A DNA stretch of 64,000 nt from Chytridium lagenaria (lineage: Eukaryota > Chytridiomycota > Chytridiomycetes > Chytridiales > Chytridiaceae): assembly GCA_025449115.1 (NCBI GenBank), contig JAHLKC010000095.1:62001-126000 (forward strand), read 5' to 3'. The translations under genes were made by a program, and so were the position numbers. Every line of letters begins with the position of its first letter. Positions within the stretch are counted from its first letter, which is position 1. The notes beneath the pieces are model-generated. The model saw only the letters and a program-made list of their open reading frames with translations. It ran no database searches and had not been told where the DNA came from. Below, piece by piece: positions 52,729 to 63,589 of the stretch.

Positions 52729-55329
52729 TAGGCCTGTCACCCAAAAAAATTTTATTGGGTCCGTACCCGTGTCCCTGGACACAGGTACCGTGTTCAGGTC
52801 CAGACTTCGGTGTCACGGGTGTACCCGTAAAATTTTCAAAGATATAAACTATAAATATAATGTCATAGTTTCATAGCAAGTTTGTCATTTCAACTTTTGT
52901 TTACATGATTGATGGACGACAACGATGAACACTACGCAGAATCCGACATCGAAGAGGACAACATCACTCCCACGGACAGCGCCAGCAATGCTGAATCAGG
53001 ATCTTTGATTTTCAACCAAAGAAAGATGAAGAGCTGGGTGTGGGAATACTTTGCACCTGATCCCGATACTCCTCACGTCTTCCTTTGTCAAGCCAACCAC
53101 GTTAGCGGAGCGGAAGGAAGAAAGTGCTTGACAAGAATGATAAAAGACAACACCAAAAGTACAGGAAAATACATCAAGCATCTGAGGAGTGCCCACCGTA
53201 TTTTAAGTCCAAGTAAGAGGGCTGATTTCAAAAAACAATCTAGCCCTTTGGGTAGCGGTGACATAAGGGTTTGGGCAAAGTCAGGTAAAATGAAGACAAC
53301 GGTAATGAATATTTCAACAATGTCTTTATAAACAATAACCAGAACGTTTTGACAAAAGACTCTTTAAAGACGGCCATTGCTCATGCCATTGTCAAAAATA
53401 ATTGGGCAATCTCGGCATGTGAAGATGAAGCTTTTACAGACGTCTCAAACTTTGCAACTTTCGTCAAAAGGGCAGCCATGACCCAGCACCTAGACACTAT
53501 GTATCTCCACTACAAATCCTATGTCCAGACTCCAATAGCAGCAGCTCGCAACGTCTCTTTCACTGCTGACGCATGGACTTCTCCGAATAACCACGCAATG
53601 ATGGCTGTTACAGCCACTACCTCGACTTCAATCTTAAAATGCACGACTTTGTTTTAGGTCTCCGTCATGTTGATGGTATTCCGACTTTTTAATCTATAAC
53701 TTACCTTCTTGCTTATGCAGGCAAACACAGCGGCGCTAATTTGCCATAATATTTTATAACGGTCCTTAACGACATTCTTATTACTGCAGACAACACTGCA
53801 ACTAATGCTACAATGGCCCAGGAGATTCATAAGTGAGGCCACATTTCAAAAGTTCGAGAATCTGTTGGGCTGTGTGGCTCACGTTATTAATTTGGCGCCA
53901 AGCAAGGTTTGAACGTTTTGGGAGAGGGAAGTTCAGGGCTTTAGACAACAGGATATAGATGTGATGGATCTTGCGTATATTCTTTCCGAGGAAGATGGTG
54001 CAAATGTGAACGTCAAATCCTTATTAAAGCGTCTACATACTTTTGTGGTTTATGTCAATGCCTCTCCTCAGCGTCGGCAACTGCTTTCCAAATAGACTTT
54101 CATTGAAGCAACCAACACTTTTCGAATTCAATGTTCGGGGTTTGATAGAAGACGTTAAAACAAGATGGAACTTGACTCATGACATGTTAAAGAGGCTGGT
54201 TGAGTTGAGGTATCATTTCATCTTTTTTATTTAACTTTTCGTTAGACCAACGATAACGGATTTGTGTCTTCATCCCGACTATCTTCCGTTCAAGAATTTT
54301 TCTTTAAATGAAGAGGAGTGGAACAATGTGGAGCATTGACGAAATTGTTAGAGCCACTAATGAGGCCACGGAAATTCTCTGTGGTAGCAAGTATCCAACA
54401 CTGAACACGGCATAAGTTACCTACGCATCTTTAATTACTCAACTTATGATATTGTGATAAAGCTAATTTTTCACATCCAAGATGCGTGACAGTTACGATA
54501 TCCAGCAGCTCGTTCCTGCAGTTGATGCAATTATACTGAAATTAGAAGAATACCTGCAAAAGGCTTTGAAGAAGCCCGCGTATTACATGTCAACCATGTG
54601 CGATCCGCAGTTCAAGATATCAGTCTTTAAGCATCCTCCGGTTGTGATCTTTACATGCTATGTAGTTAATAATCTTTTTTTTAGATACATAATACTCTCC
54701 AAAGACTTTTGCCAACAGGGAATCTAGACTAGAGTTATTTCAAGAGCCTAATCTTGGATCTCGAGCCCTTCCTAAACAACGAACTTGAGGCAACACTACC
54801 GCCTAGGATGTACAAGCACCAAAGCCCTCAGAACCACCCAACAATAGCAATTTATTCAACAACTTGGGCTCAGAAATATTACCCCATCCAAAAGTCTAAG
54901 TGATGAGCTAAATCGTTACTTGGGAGAGGGATTGGAACATGAAGCCTGCAACATTTTGGCTTTCTGGAATAGTCGAAGTCAAAGCTATCCAAAGCTAGCT
55001 CAACTTGCCCAAATATTTATCGCGATTCCTGCTACAAGCGCTGCATCAGAACGAGCATTTTCGAAGGGACGAAAACTATTACATTGGCAAAGAGCTTCTT
55101 TGCTTGATAGCATCCGGTGGAGATTTTGTTAACTAAAAAGGAGTGGCAGATGCAATTTGGGCGACATATTTAGCGTATATAATAAAATAATTATGATTAT
55201 TTAATTAATTAATGTCCTTATAATTGGACCCGTTGGGTCCCGTTCGTACACGGGTCCTTACTTCTCTGTCGGGTGCGGGTTTTGGGTCCAGGCCTAGGAC
55301 CGGACCGCTGTCCCCGGGTAACAGACCTA
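52729..55329 (+). mobile_element. hAT transposon, 2.6 kb, 8-bp target duplication
   Basis: Terminal inverted repeats TAGGCCTGTCACCC (52,729-52,742) and the near-perfect complement GGGTAACAGACCTA (55,316-55,329). The exact 8-bp duplication GAGGTACT is at 52,721-52,728 and 55,330-55,337. Both ends carry sub-terminal GGGTCC/GGACCC words. Contains a broken hAT transposase. Confidence 0.93.
52912..55131 (+). pseudogene. hAT transposase (broken)
   Basis: N-terminal BED-like finger: SWVWEYFAPDPDTPHVFLCQ, with Cys/His in KCLTRMIKDNTKSTGKYIKH and LRSAH. Core: VSFTADAWTSPNNHAMMAV (catalytic-domain start near 53,560), then in another frame GKHSGAN (53,720), TADNTATNATMAQEIH (53,780) and GCVAHVINLAPS (53,870). 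The dimerisation domain at 54,940-55,110 reads LAQIFIAIPATSAASERAF, SKGRKLL. Multiple shifts and stops; some gaps could be introns. Confidence 0.8.
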
Positions 55330-55699
55330 GAGGTACTTATCCATCATCTTGGCTCCAGTTTTATGGTGGGTTCCCCATGTACAGGGTCACTGCTAAGCCC
55401 AACATCCTCTTCAAATTCCTCAGCCTCCTCAGCCTCTGAGGGAATGGTTGCTTCCCCTTAATTTTGACGGAAGACTAATTGGGGGGTGGGGTGCGAGATA
55501 GTCCAGAAAGGGCAAAGATCCCACCAGAGGGTTTGCTGGCGGGATTGGCGAGGAATTTAGGGCTTTCGTTGAAGATCTTTGTGACCTTGGAGGGTTTGAA
55601 TCCAATGTAGTAGTGGGCGTAAGGCGCGTGCATCTTTATATTTTCGGATGCCTGATCACTGGAGACCGCCTTATTGACGGCAATCGGTGAAGGTGCCAT

Positions 55700-56460
55700 T
55701 ACTAAAAAAAAACATCTAATGAAAACTTACAGCCAAGTATTTTAGCCGCCTGTAGCTTTTCAAAATTTAAGGGCCATGAAAACATACAACGGTCCAATTT
55801 TGAATGAAAACGGCAATATTTTAATACCTTTGTCTGACACCTTCTTCCTAGTGGCAGTCATTTTATAGGTCAAATACTTGGTATCCCACTGAGCGAAAAA
55901 TCATCGCTCTTTCGAAGCTTTGCAGCGGTGAGCTTGTTGGCCAGTGATTCTTCGAAAATGTTTTAGCTAACATACCGTCGTATTCAGGTTGACGCCAAGA
56001 GGGCATATTGAATTGGTTGAGATATACGGTAAAATAAAGTGTTGATATAGCCTGTTTTTATAGGCAACGGTTGCTTGTCGTTTATTTTTATTAAAGTTAT
56101 TTTAAGTTACCATGATTTCAAATATAATGAATAAATATTATTCATTCCTATCAATATTTGTCATTCAGTCCAATTGGCAACTATAACAATTAAATCCGAT
56201 AATTTATAAGTTAACAAGAAATGGTAAGAAAATACAATCCGATATTAAACTGATTAAAATTATGATTAACGTTGTTATACGGCAATTTTATTAACCTATC
56301 ATATGAACAATTAAGTTTATTTACATATTTAAATAAATACGTGCAGTAAAAGTGAAACTAATAGTGTCAGTTATGATGTTTAAAATAGCTCGACTAACTT
56401 TTTTCCATTTTCTAATCCAAAATATATTTATGTGTAGGAGGAAAATCGACCCATAGTTTC
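55700..56460. other. AT-rich spacer upstream of protein U copy 1
   Basis: Presumed 5' flank of the minus-strand U gene, then AT-rich sequence. Nothing else is supported. Confidence 0.4.
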
Positions 56461-56462
56461 TA

Positions 56463-57600
56463 CAGTGTGGGACATCAAAAGAATTATAAAAATTTCTATT
56501 AAGTAAAAAATAAAGTATTATAGTTGCTACTCCTCTACCAGTCAGCAGGCGGCACACCGGCATTTCTCATCGTTAAACGATAGATTTCGTCGATAGCTTT
56601 CGAATAACGCTGAGTTTTTTGTCCTAGCATTTCTCCTTCTTAAGTTATAGGCCTTCAAAGATTTACTAATTGTAATTAGTGGGCCCGAAAAAATCTGCAC
56701 TCCCGCAATTATACCCAAAAATCGATATAGGTATCATTCGACAGGGATGGCCTCGGTGGTTCTCTCTATGACGTTCATGTTGATTGGTGTATAAGTGGAT
56801 AACGGCGAAAAGGTCGAAAGGAAAAGGTCTTGCAGCAAATTTGTTGGGTAATACAAAACTAACAAGTAAACAAATCCTTATTTTATTATTCCATCAAAAC
56901 CATGCATCTTCCCAAGAAGCAGCAGAAGAAGACGGTGAAAGCTACTGCGGAAAGGCAGCAAGGGAATACACGCATTGCATCAGAGCGTAACCCTCTGCTA
57001 GCATCCCAACAACGCATTGAGGCTCCATGTCCACCAAAACTCGAACTTTGACGCAAGAGAAGTATCCTTTCTTTTTGTTATTGTAGTATGTTGAGTTCTC
57101 AAAAACTACACAGCTTCCAAGAGTAACCTGTGCGCCGCTTCCTTCCGGTGTTCATCGCACGTTTGGCCGGCATTGGTTGGACCAACTATGAGAACCTCGG
57201 TCGAATCACAGATACTGCGTATTAATGCCTCCCTCTTCAGCATGAGTCCGAATTGTCTTACGAAAAAATTCAAATCCCCGAAATTATTGAAGTCCTCAAA
57301 AAACAATTTTCTTTCTTTGATTACGAGGTCTCTTTTCAATGAAAACAATAAATTACCATTTGAAAGCTCTTGCTGAGCGGTTTCGAACGGTATAAAAAAA
57401 AATATACCTCATTAATTAAGGGCCCGGTCCAAAAATCTGCACTTTTATTAATTAAAAAATATTAAGTGTAGATATGCCAATTCTCTATCGATAGGTATTA
57501 ATAACTTAGGGTATGCGGAAACACTTTATTAGAGCGAAAACGCTCTCAAAAAAAAGGGTCAAAAAATAAATTTTTATAATTCTTTTGATGTCCCACACTG
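56463..57600. mobile_element. Tc1/mariner-like element, 1,138 bp, perfect 33-bp TIRs
   Basis: The left end CAGTGTGGGACATCAAAAGA and following 13 bases are the exact reverse complement of the right end, and both ends are flanked by TA (56,461-56,462 and 57,601-57,602). Inside are a plus-strand frame MHLPKKQQKKTVKATAERQQ (56,901) and a minus-strand 80-codon frame (57,348-57,106) with VLIVGPTNAGQTCDEHRKEA, neither a recognisable transposase. Two GGGCCC...AATCTGCACT motifs occur at 56,681 and 57,419. Confidence 0.85.
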
Positions 57601-57602
57601 TA

Positions 57603-58310
57603 AGTTAAATATATTAAATTCCACATTCTAAGATCTTTACCACTTTTTGAATAAAAAATCACAAAAAAAGCCTGAAAATTCGTCAAACTAATACAGTAGA
57701 AGCCAGTGTTCCTACCGCACACACTAGCCGTGTTTTTTATTAGTTACATTAAAATTTAGGGGCTAAATACATGTTTGCGTCAAAATGACTGATTTTTCTC
57801 CTTTCATCCAAATGGAAGAGTGTCCAAAAACAACTGAGAATTGGTTGATTGAAAAGAAAAAATGACCATAATCTAGTCATTCCAAGAAAAGCGACTGAAA
57901 TTTGGTCACTTTTGCTGAAACGCAAATATTATGCATAAAAGTATCGAAAATTTAGACGTTTTTTGTCTACACATTTCGCTTTTTTGAACGGCAACAATTA
58001 TTTTTGACTCGCTTATAATCCTTACACTGATTAATCAGTGTCTTTCTCTAATTTGCATTTGTAATTAACACTACTCTAACCATCAAAACCCCCCGCTTCC
58101 CTGCTCCCTGCTCGATTATTACCCATAAATTACTTATATGTAGATGATGATATATATTTAATATACATTAACTATGCGGATAGGATAAACTAACAACTTT
58201 GTTTTAATAATAAGTTCAATATTTTATCCTTTTACCATTATAAATTATCCGCCATTATGAACATAAATGAAGAACATATCTCATGCATCAGCATAGTATA
58301 TACCATTTTT
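57603..58310. other. AT-rich spacer
   Basis: No gene or repeat recognised. Confidence 0.45.
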
Positions 58311-58314
58311 TCCG

Positions 58315-58600
58315 ATGCAGCCGGAGGAAGGATCTGAGCGCTATAAGTTTTTATTTGACAGCTCTTGCATAATAGGTAAGATTACCGCACAACTCTTTGC
58401 AATCAATTACTCACATCTTTTATTAATCAACTTACTAATATTAATTAATTACATATACTTGATTTCCTTCCCTCTGCCTATGTTGACAGTGTGGACTGCC
58501 TAATTCAGGAAGAACACCCGTTAAGTAAGAATCTTTACAGCCACAAATTTAAGCATGCTGGCTTACGGTATCAAGTTGCGACTGGAAGGTGCACAAGTTT
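58315..58600 (+). pseudogene. DDE transposase copy C (fragment)
   Basis: An exon-like start (58,315-58,375, MQPEEGSERYKFLFDSSCII before GTAAGA) and, after a gap ending TGACAG, VDCLIQEEHPLSKNLYSHKF and KHAGLRYQVATG. Matches only the centre of copies A, B and D; the rest is missing. Confidence 0.5.
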
Positions 58601-58693
58601 CCATTAAAAAATATTTTATATAATTTTCTAAGATTTTTGAAAATATTCTTAAATTGATATTTTTAAGTGAGTTTATTGCAAAGATATTTCATA

Positions 58694-59556
58694 TTAAAAT
58701 AAAAATTTTGGCAAAAGATAGTACATCGGTTCTCGAGCCATTTTTACATTTACAATATTTGCCACAAATTTAAATATCATGGCATGCTTATTTTTATCTC
58801 CCCAAAAAAGGGAGTTCAAAGCTAAAAAATCCTTGATCTTCTTATTTATGGTCTCATGCCTTGCCCCCATTTGTTTAATATTATGATTATGTTTTTTAAT
58901 TTCTTCGGTGGCGCCATTCATTTAATCATAATTTTTGTTTCCCCTCGGTACCCTCTATCCGCCGCTATGCTCTCGTCCGCCTGGAGCAAAGGTAAGAGGC
59001 TTGATCTCACCATCTTGAGGTCAGGCCAGGTGCCACACTCTACTCCACCGCAGATATATACTATTTTTGAAGAGCCCAGGCAGTGACCACCTGGTAACGG
59101 TATCCAGCGTGCCTACACTTGTGACTGTACAGTCCCTTATTCAGCGGCCGCTCCTCCTGAACCAAATAATCAACCCCATCCACATAAGAGGAAGGCTGTT
59201 TGCACTCCCAGTTGTCCCACCTGTCTTCAAAAAAAATTAATTGGCTACTGGCTGGAAAGCAACCAATGAGAAAATAAAAATAAAAAAAATACCATATTTA
59301 TCCGACTCATGATAATTAACATTGAATGAACCTTCATACGCCAAGTTGTGGCGGAAACCTTGAACCGCCCAGCTGCATTATCATCTGTCGGGTATGTCTT
59401 AAGATAGAACATTGCCCAAAGAAATTGGTTCCGTCTAAAACCACTATCTATAGCTTCATTTCGAACCATTTCCCAAAGTTCTAACAAAGTTTCCTGGTCA
59501 CAACCAAAATGGGCAGCAAATATGCGGCGCCAAACAGTGTGACCAGGACTTCCCAT
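58694..59556 (-). pseudogene. DDE transposase copy D (most complete)
   Basis: First exon 59,556-59,290: TVWRRIFAAHFGCDQETLLE, LKTYPTDDNAAGRFKVSATT, WRMKVHSMLIIMSRIN. After an intron-like gap (about 59,230-59,290): YVDGVDYLVQEERPLNKGLY, then GVECGTWPDLKMVRSSLLPL, ADESIAADRGYRGETKIMIK, and MNGATEEIKKHNHNIKQMGA running to ARHETINKKIKDFLALNSLF and FVANIVNV. Asp in DGVDY, Asp in ADRGYRG and Glu in RHETIN give a DDE triad of the PIF/Harbinger/IS5 type. Two indels break the middle. Confidence 0.65.
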
Positions 59557-60740
59557 AATAGCCTTCTTGACTGGTACATCTAAATAAAATAATAATTAAT
59601 TATACAAAATAATATTGGAAACAGCACGGGTAAAAAATAAATAATTTACTTATAATTCTTGATGCATCTAAAATAATCTTCGTTTGCTCTTCATCAGCCG
59701 AGTGCTCAAAGGGCATAATAAAAAACAAGGCGTGGGGGAGAACAATTAAAAATTTACTATTATTAAGAAGCTAATCTTTATATAAGTAAAAGATGTCTTC
59801 AATTTATCTATCAATACAATATGTTTACAGTATATTAATAATTGTATTTGTGCCGTGGGTTTTTTTGTTTTAAAGACACCGCATGCTGTATCCGAACCAA
59901 ACCCCGCACCCACCCCCAACCCCACGCCACCATGTAAGGTGCATTCACTCTACGGCAAGTGTCTTAATCCCTATTCAATTTGAATTTATTTATAGAGACT
60001 CACTACTCAGCCAATATATGGGTTTATACCAAGCAGGTATTACAATCAACTTTAACGGAATAACCAAAATGACTAGAAAGGACTAAAGTAAATAAATGAC
60101 TCAAACTTTAGTCGCTAACTTGAGTCATTTAGTCCATTTTACTAAAAGGCAAATTACGAATTATTAAAGATAGCATGATAATGAGCTTTGGGTGAGCGGT
60201 AATGGGACAACTGAGCCTCACTTGCCCATATTATTTTAAAAAAAATATAATTTATTTATACTATTTTTTTTACATAAAACATCGGAATAGTCATTATAAC
60301 ATTAACAATACCTTTGCTCAAAATCTGAGCCTTTCTGCTCCATTCCCTCTTGACTTATATTTTGACCCAAATATTTGACCAACTGAGTCAAAAATTGAGT
60401 CAAAATCTGAGCCAAAAAAAAAGTTAACAGAAAGTTTATTGTTAACGGTGTGCATTGATTGAGACACTGTCAACGTGCCTTTCCTAGTTATCATATTAAT
60501 GACTAAAACTCCAAATAATTCATGATTCAAGGCTTTGCGGTGGCGATAAGATAAAATATTTTTATTAATTATTACATGAATAGTCATACAGCATGCGGTT
60601 TACACTTTGGTCTTTGCATGTCTTTTTGTTTGGATTATCAATTAATGCATTAAAATAATTAATCCAATTATTATATAGAAATAAATATAAAATGCGTCTG
60701 TTCAAACCACTTATTGAAGGATATACCCTTTTCCTCACTC
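59557..60740. other. AT-rich spacer with a perfect hairpin
   Basis: 60,094-60,104 and 60,120-60,130 form an 11-bp perfect inverted repeat (AAATGACTCAA / TTGAGTCATTT). TGAGTCAAAA words recur near 60,390. No gene is supported. Confidence 0.45.
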
Positions 60741-60746
60741 TTCATC

Positions 60747-61363
60747 ATGCCAAAAACCCCACTTCCAAAAGTAAAAAGCACTTGGCCCCCTGAACATGAC
60801 CAGATTCTCTTGCAACACTTGCAGGAATTTGGGGATACTCCCTGCTGGACTGGGCCAAGCTCAGGGACACAGATTCTATCTATGTGCCAGGGTCTAAACA
60901 ATAAAGTCCGACCCGCACGGAAAAAGTTAAGTAAGTACCATTATTATTTCATTTTTGGAAATACCATTTTTAATATTCCTTTTTTTAAACCTTGCTAATT
61001 TATTTATTGTGACCAGCCAATGATGATACATCATTACGCAAGACTGGCGCCAAATTGCAAGCCCAACCTATGTCACTCTCTGGCATGAACCGATCGGTGT
61101 CACCATCTCGTCATTCTAAGGCTGGACTCGATAACACCTCCCAGAAGTGCCCATTTGTTGACTATGATGATGATGACACGGAAGAGGTGGAGGAGGATGA
61201 CAAGGATGAGCTGAACAGTGATCTGATTGGTCCAGCTGAAACCACCACTACCATCATTTCGTTTGCCAAAGCACCAAATTTAAGAGCGTATGTCAAAGCA
61301 CCAGTATATTTTACTAGCTGCAAGATTTTATTAATTAAACCTAAAAATAATTTTTTTTTTTGA
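60747..61363 (+). CDS. Myb/SANT-like accessory protein (partial)
   Basis: First exon from MPKTPLPKVKSTWPPEHDQI, with LLQHLQEFGDTPCWTGPSSG, ends at GTAAGT (about 60,930). The layout W..E.D..LL..L is Myb/SANT-like. After CCAG at about 61,017 comes an exon with Ser-rich sequence, an acidic tract DYDDDDTEEVEEDDKDE and TTTTIISFAKAPNLRAYVKA. It lies beside transposase copies, and such elements usually carry a Myb-like second protein, so this role is inferred. Confidence 0.4.
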
Positions 61364-61439
61364 TCCATGTAATACCTAAATGTCAAATTCTTGCGAAAAC
61401 TGATGTTAGGGCCTATCCATCCTGTCCTCAACGAACCGA

Positions 61440-61725
61440 GTCCATATGAAGGCTGAATCCTCATTGTTGGCCTTCACAAGCACACCAATGGACGATTATG
61501 CATCCAGCACGCCAACGCCGAGGACTCATGCGGCAAATATCTTAGGGTGGGCGATCTGGTGCGCTTTAAGTTTGACTCCATCTTGAACAACGAAGGAAAA
61601 GAAAGCAGCGGTGAAAGTGGTTAAGGTGGAGGGTGTGTTTGAGGGTTGCATGGTTGGTTTTGTTCCAAGGGCCATGCTTCATTACAAGAGAATCTTGCAC
61701 GTCCAATTGCTCAAATAGTTGATTT
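61440..61725 (+). CDS. unknown protein fragment with KVVKVEGVFEGCMVGFVPRA
   Basis: Reads HTNGRLCIQHANAEDSCGKY, LRVGDLVRFKFDS, then after one shift KAAVKVVKVEGVFEGCMVGF and VPRAMLHYKRILHVQL. The compact beta-rich pattern VGDLVRF...VKVVKVE...GCxVGFVPR recalls small HIRAN-like domains linked to mobile elements; no firm family is claimed. It may be the last exon of the preceding gene. Confidence 0.4.
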
Positions 61726-61843
61726 GAAAGCTGAATCCGACAACAGCAGCACCCGACGCTTTTCCTACAAGAATGGGGGGGCAGGAACTTGCAACTTATG
61801 TAGTGCTATGCGACATACTTAAATAAACCAATTGACACATTAG

Positions 61844-63477
61844 TTATGTCTTAATAATAATTGAAATGTTGTATTTGATACATATCATGGTCAATGGAAA
61901 AACACCCTTTGGTAAGTATTTATTATTGTATGTGAAGTTATTCCCTCCCAAGCATAGGCAATACATCGTGATATTTCTGTTTGTCCAATCTTTCTTCCAG
62001 ATTTCCCCTGAAGTTTCATTAATTACAGCAACACAAAGATCATCCTTGAACGGTTTGTTAATACCCACGTCGCAAATCTGAAGCGTGCTTGTAGAGTGTT
62101 CCGGAAGGAATACCAAAATAGTATTGCAATCACCGATGGCTTTACCGACAGAAGTCATAAGGTGAACACTAAAATGGTCCAGCATCAAAAGACAAAGACC
62201 AGCTGCTCGCTTTGATAAAGCAAAGGGCTTCCAAACCATCTCCACCCAGTCCAGCATGCCAATCTTGTCCACCCATCATTCTGATGGACAGCAAATAGCA
62301 ACACCGGATGAAGCCCCTCTAGCTCACACACTCCTTTGCAATGCGTCCACCTCTTCCCCTCCCAGAATCCGCCATTTGTGTTCCATGAAACGTTATGAGG
62401 GGCTTTAACTTTGTTCTATCTCCAATCACAGTTAAACTGCACGTTGCACGCCCTGCTATTTATAATTAATGTTAGATATAAATAGTTAGTCTCCTTTATC
62501 AATGCAAAACGAATTACTACTTACTTCCTTGCTTCTTTGGTAATCGCAATGATACAGTGCGAGCCCCTTTTTTTGCCCATCGCAGTTTTGTGGATAATAT
62601 CAAACGGAACGTTTGTTTGATCCATATTCCCCACTCGGTCTGGGGAAATATTAAAGTCTTCACAAAAACAAAACGTAATACATCCAACCAAAAATCCTCT
62701 TTCTCATCCACAGTTAACCCAAACGACTGTGCAATCTGAGTAACACGTCGGTTGCAGTTGTAATCATGCTAACGAGACAACGTCTCACCCAGTTGCATAT
62801 CCGTGAATGCTTTATAAGCACTTCCCCCTGATATTCGTAACGGCCCGACCCCACCAATGATACCACCAACCCACCCAACGCTGCCACCCCATCACATTCT
62901 GGAAAAGAGCTTTCTTCCTCTAAAGGCATGTCGTCAGGTGAGACAGAAGAGGAATGTTTTCTTGATCGTGATCTTGACTCATGGCTTTTTCGTGTAGATG
63001 TGGCGAGAAAGGAGGGGTCCCGGTGGGCGAGTGCAAATGCGAGGTATGCCACAAGTACTCCTGCAGTTGAATCTTGTTTTCAACTTCATCTACCAATAAA
63101 TGATGTTTAGCACATGGTCTTTCCGATTTAATTATTTAAAGCTACCTAAAAAAAACTGTACATGCCCTTGTTCTTCACCAAACGCCGTCTACCCTTATGC
63201 AAATTCATGTTATTTCCTTTTTTGTCTCTGATGGCATCCTCCTTCTTCTGCCACCGTATAAGGAGGAATGGTGAACATCATTTTCCCTTGTGAATTCCCT
63301 GATGGACTGTCCCCCAAAAGCTTGCGCAGCAGCTAGCCTATCCATATTGAGTGCTTTTTTCTTGTTGGATAGTCGTCGTCGGGTCTTCTTGATGACTCCG
63401 TGAAGGGAAGCTTTATCATCACTACTTGTCATCATGCAGTTTCGGACAAAAAACTTCAACTTGAAAGTTCTTCCCAA
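61844..63477 (-). pseudogene. pogo/Tigger-like DDE transposase
   Basis: Minus strand. The N-terminal helix-turn-helix region (63,477-63,205) contains KTRRRLSNKKKALNMDRLAA, FGGQSIREFTRENDVHHSSL. Middle: VGNMDQTNVPFDIIHKTAMG and KKGARTVSLRLPKK (62,640-62,520), the block with the first catalytic Asp. C-terminal core (62,272-61,930): GLCLLMLDHFSVHLMTS, NTILVFLPEHSTSTLQICDV and GINKPFKDDL, with the second and third Asp. Frames change several times, so it is probably inactive. Confidence 0.7.
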
Positions 63478-63589
63478 CCGTTTAACCCACAGCCACCATA
63501 CTTTGAAAATGCGCTTTTCTTTATGGATGAAAGCTATTTCCCTTTTTTTATTAATTTATTTATTAATAAAAAAAAAAACAAGTTGTATA

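Larger units (their letters stand above)
52434..55699 (-). pseudogene. unknown protein U, copy 1, interrupted by hAT element
   Basis: Minus-strand protein starting MAPSPIAVNKAVSSDQASEN at 55,699, with a Pro/Gly-rich middle and an acidic linker (SEAEEAEEFEEDVG), then KMMDKYLLTQTRKAPIETN across the hAT insertion point, LWLHEIIRYQSQGRNYVEVI, FAAGFTFDMQVLDRGRTFQY and a C-terminus with PISSAIHCFF. Removing 52,729-55,337 (the hAT element plus one duplication copy) joins the two sides. One or two indels remain in the acidic linker. A second copy is at 63,590-63,960. No known family. The conserved KAPxxTNxxLHEIxRYxxxGR motif suggests a real, repeated protein, probably transposon-borne. Confidence 0.55.

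Noticed and set aside
55224..55461. Small plus-strand frames at the hAT right end
   Set aside because: They cross the element boundary and consist of sub-terminal repeat sequence.
57106..57348. GPTNAG in the mariner-like element as a P-loop NTPase
   Set aside because: It lacks the GK(S/T) of a Walker A motif and the surrounding frame is only 80 codons.
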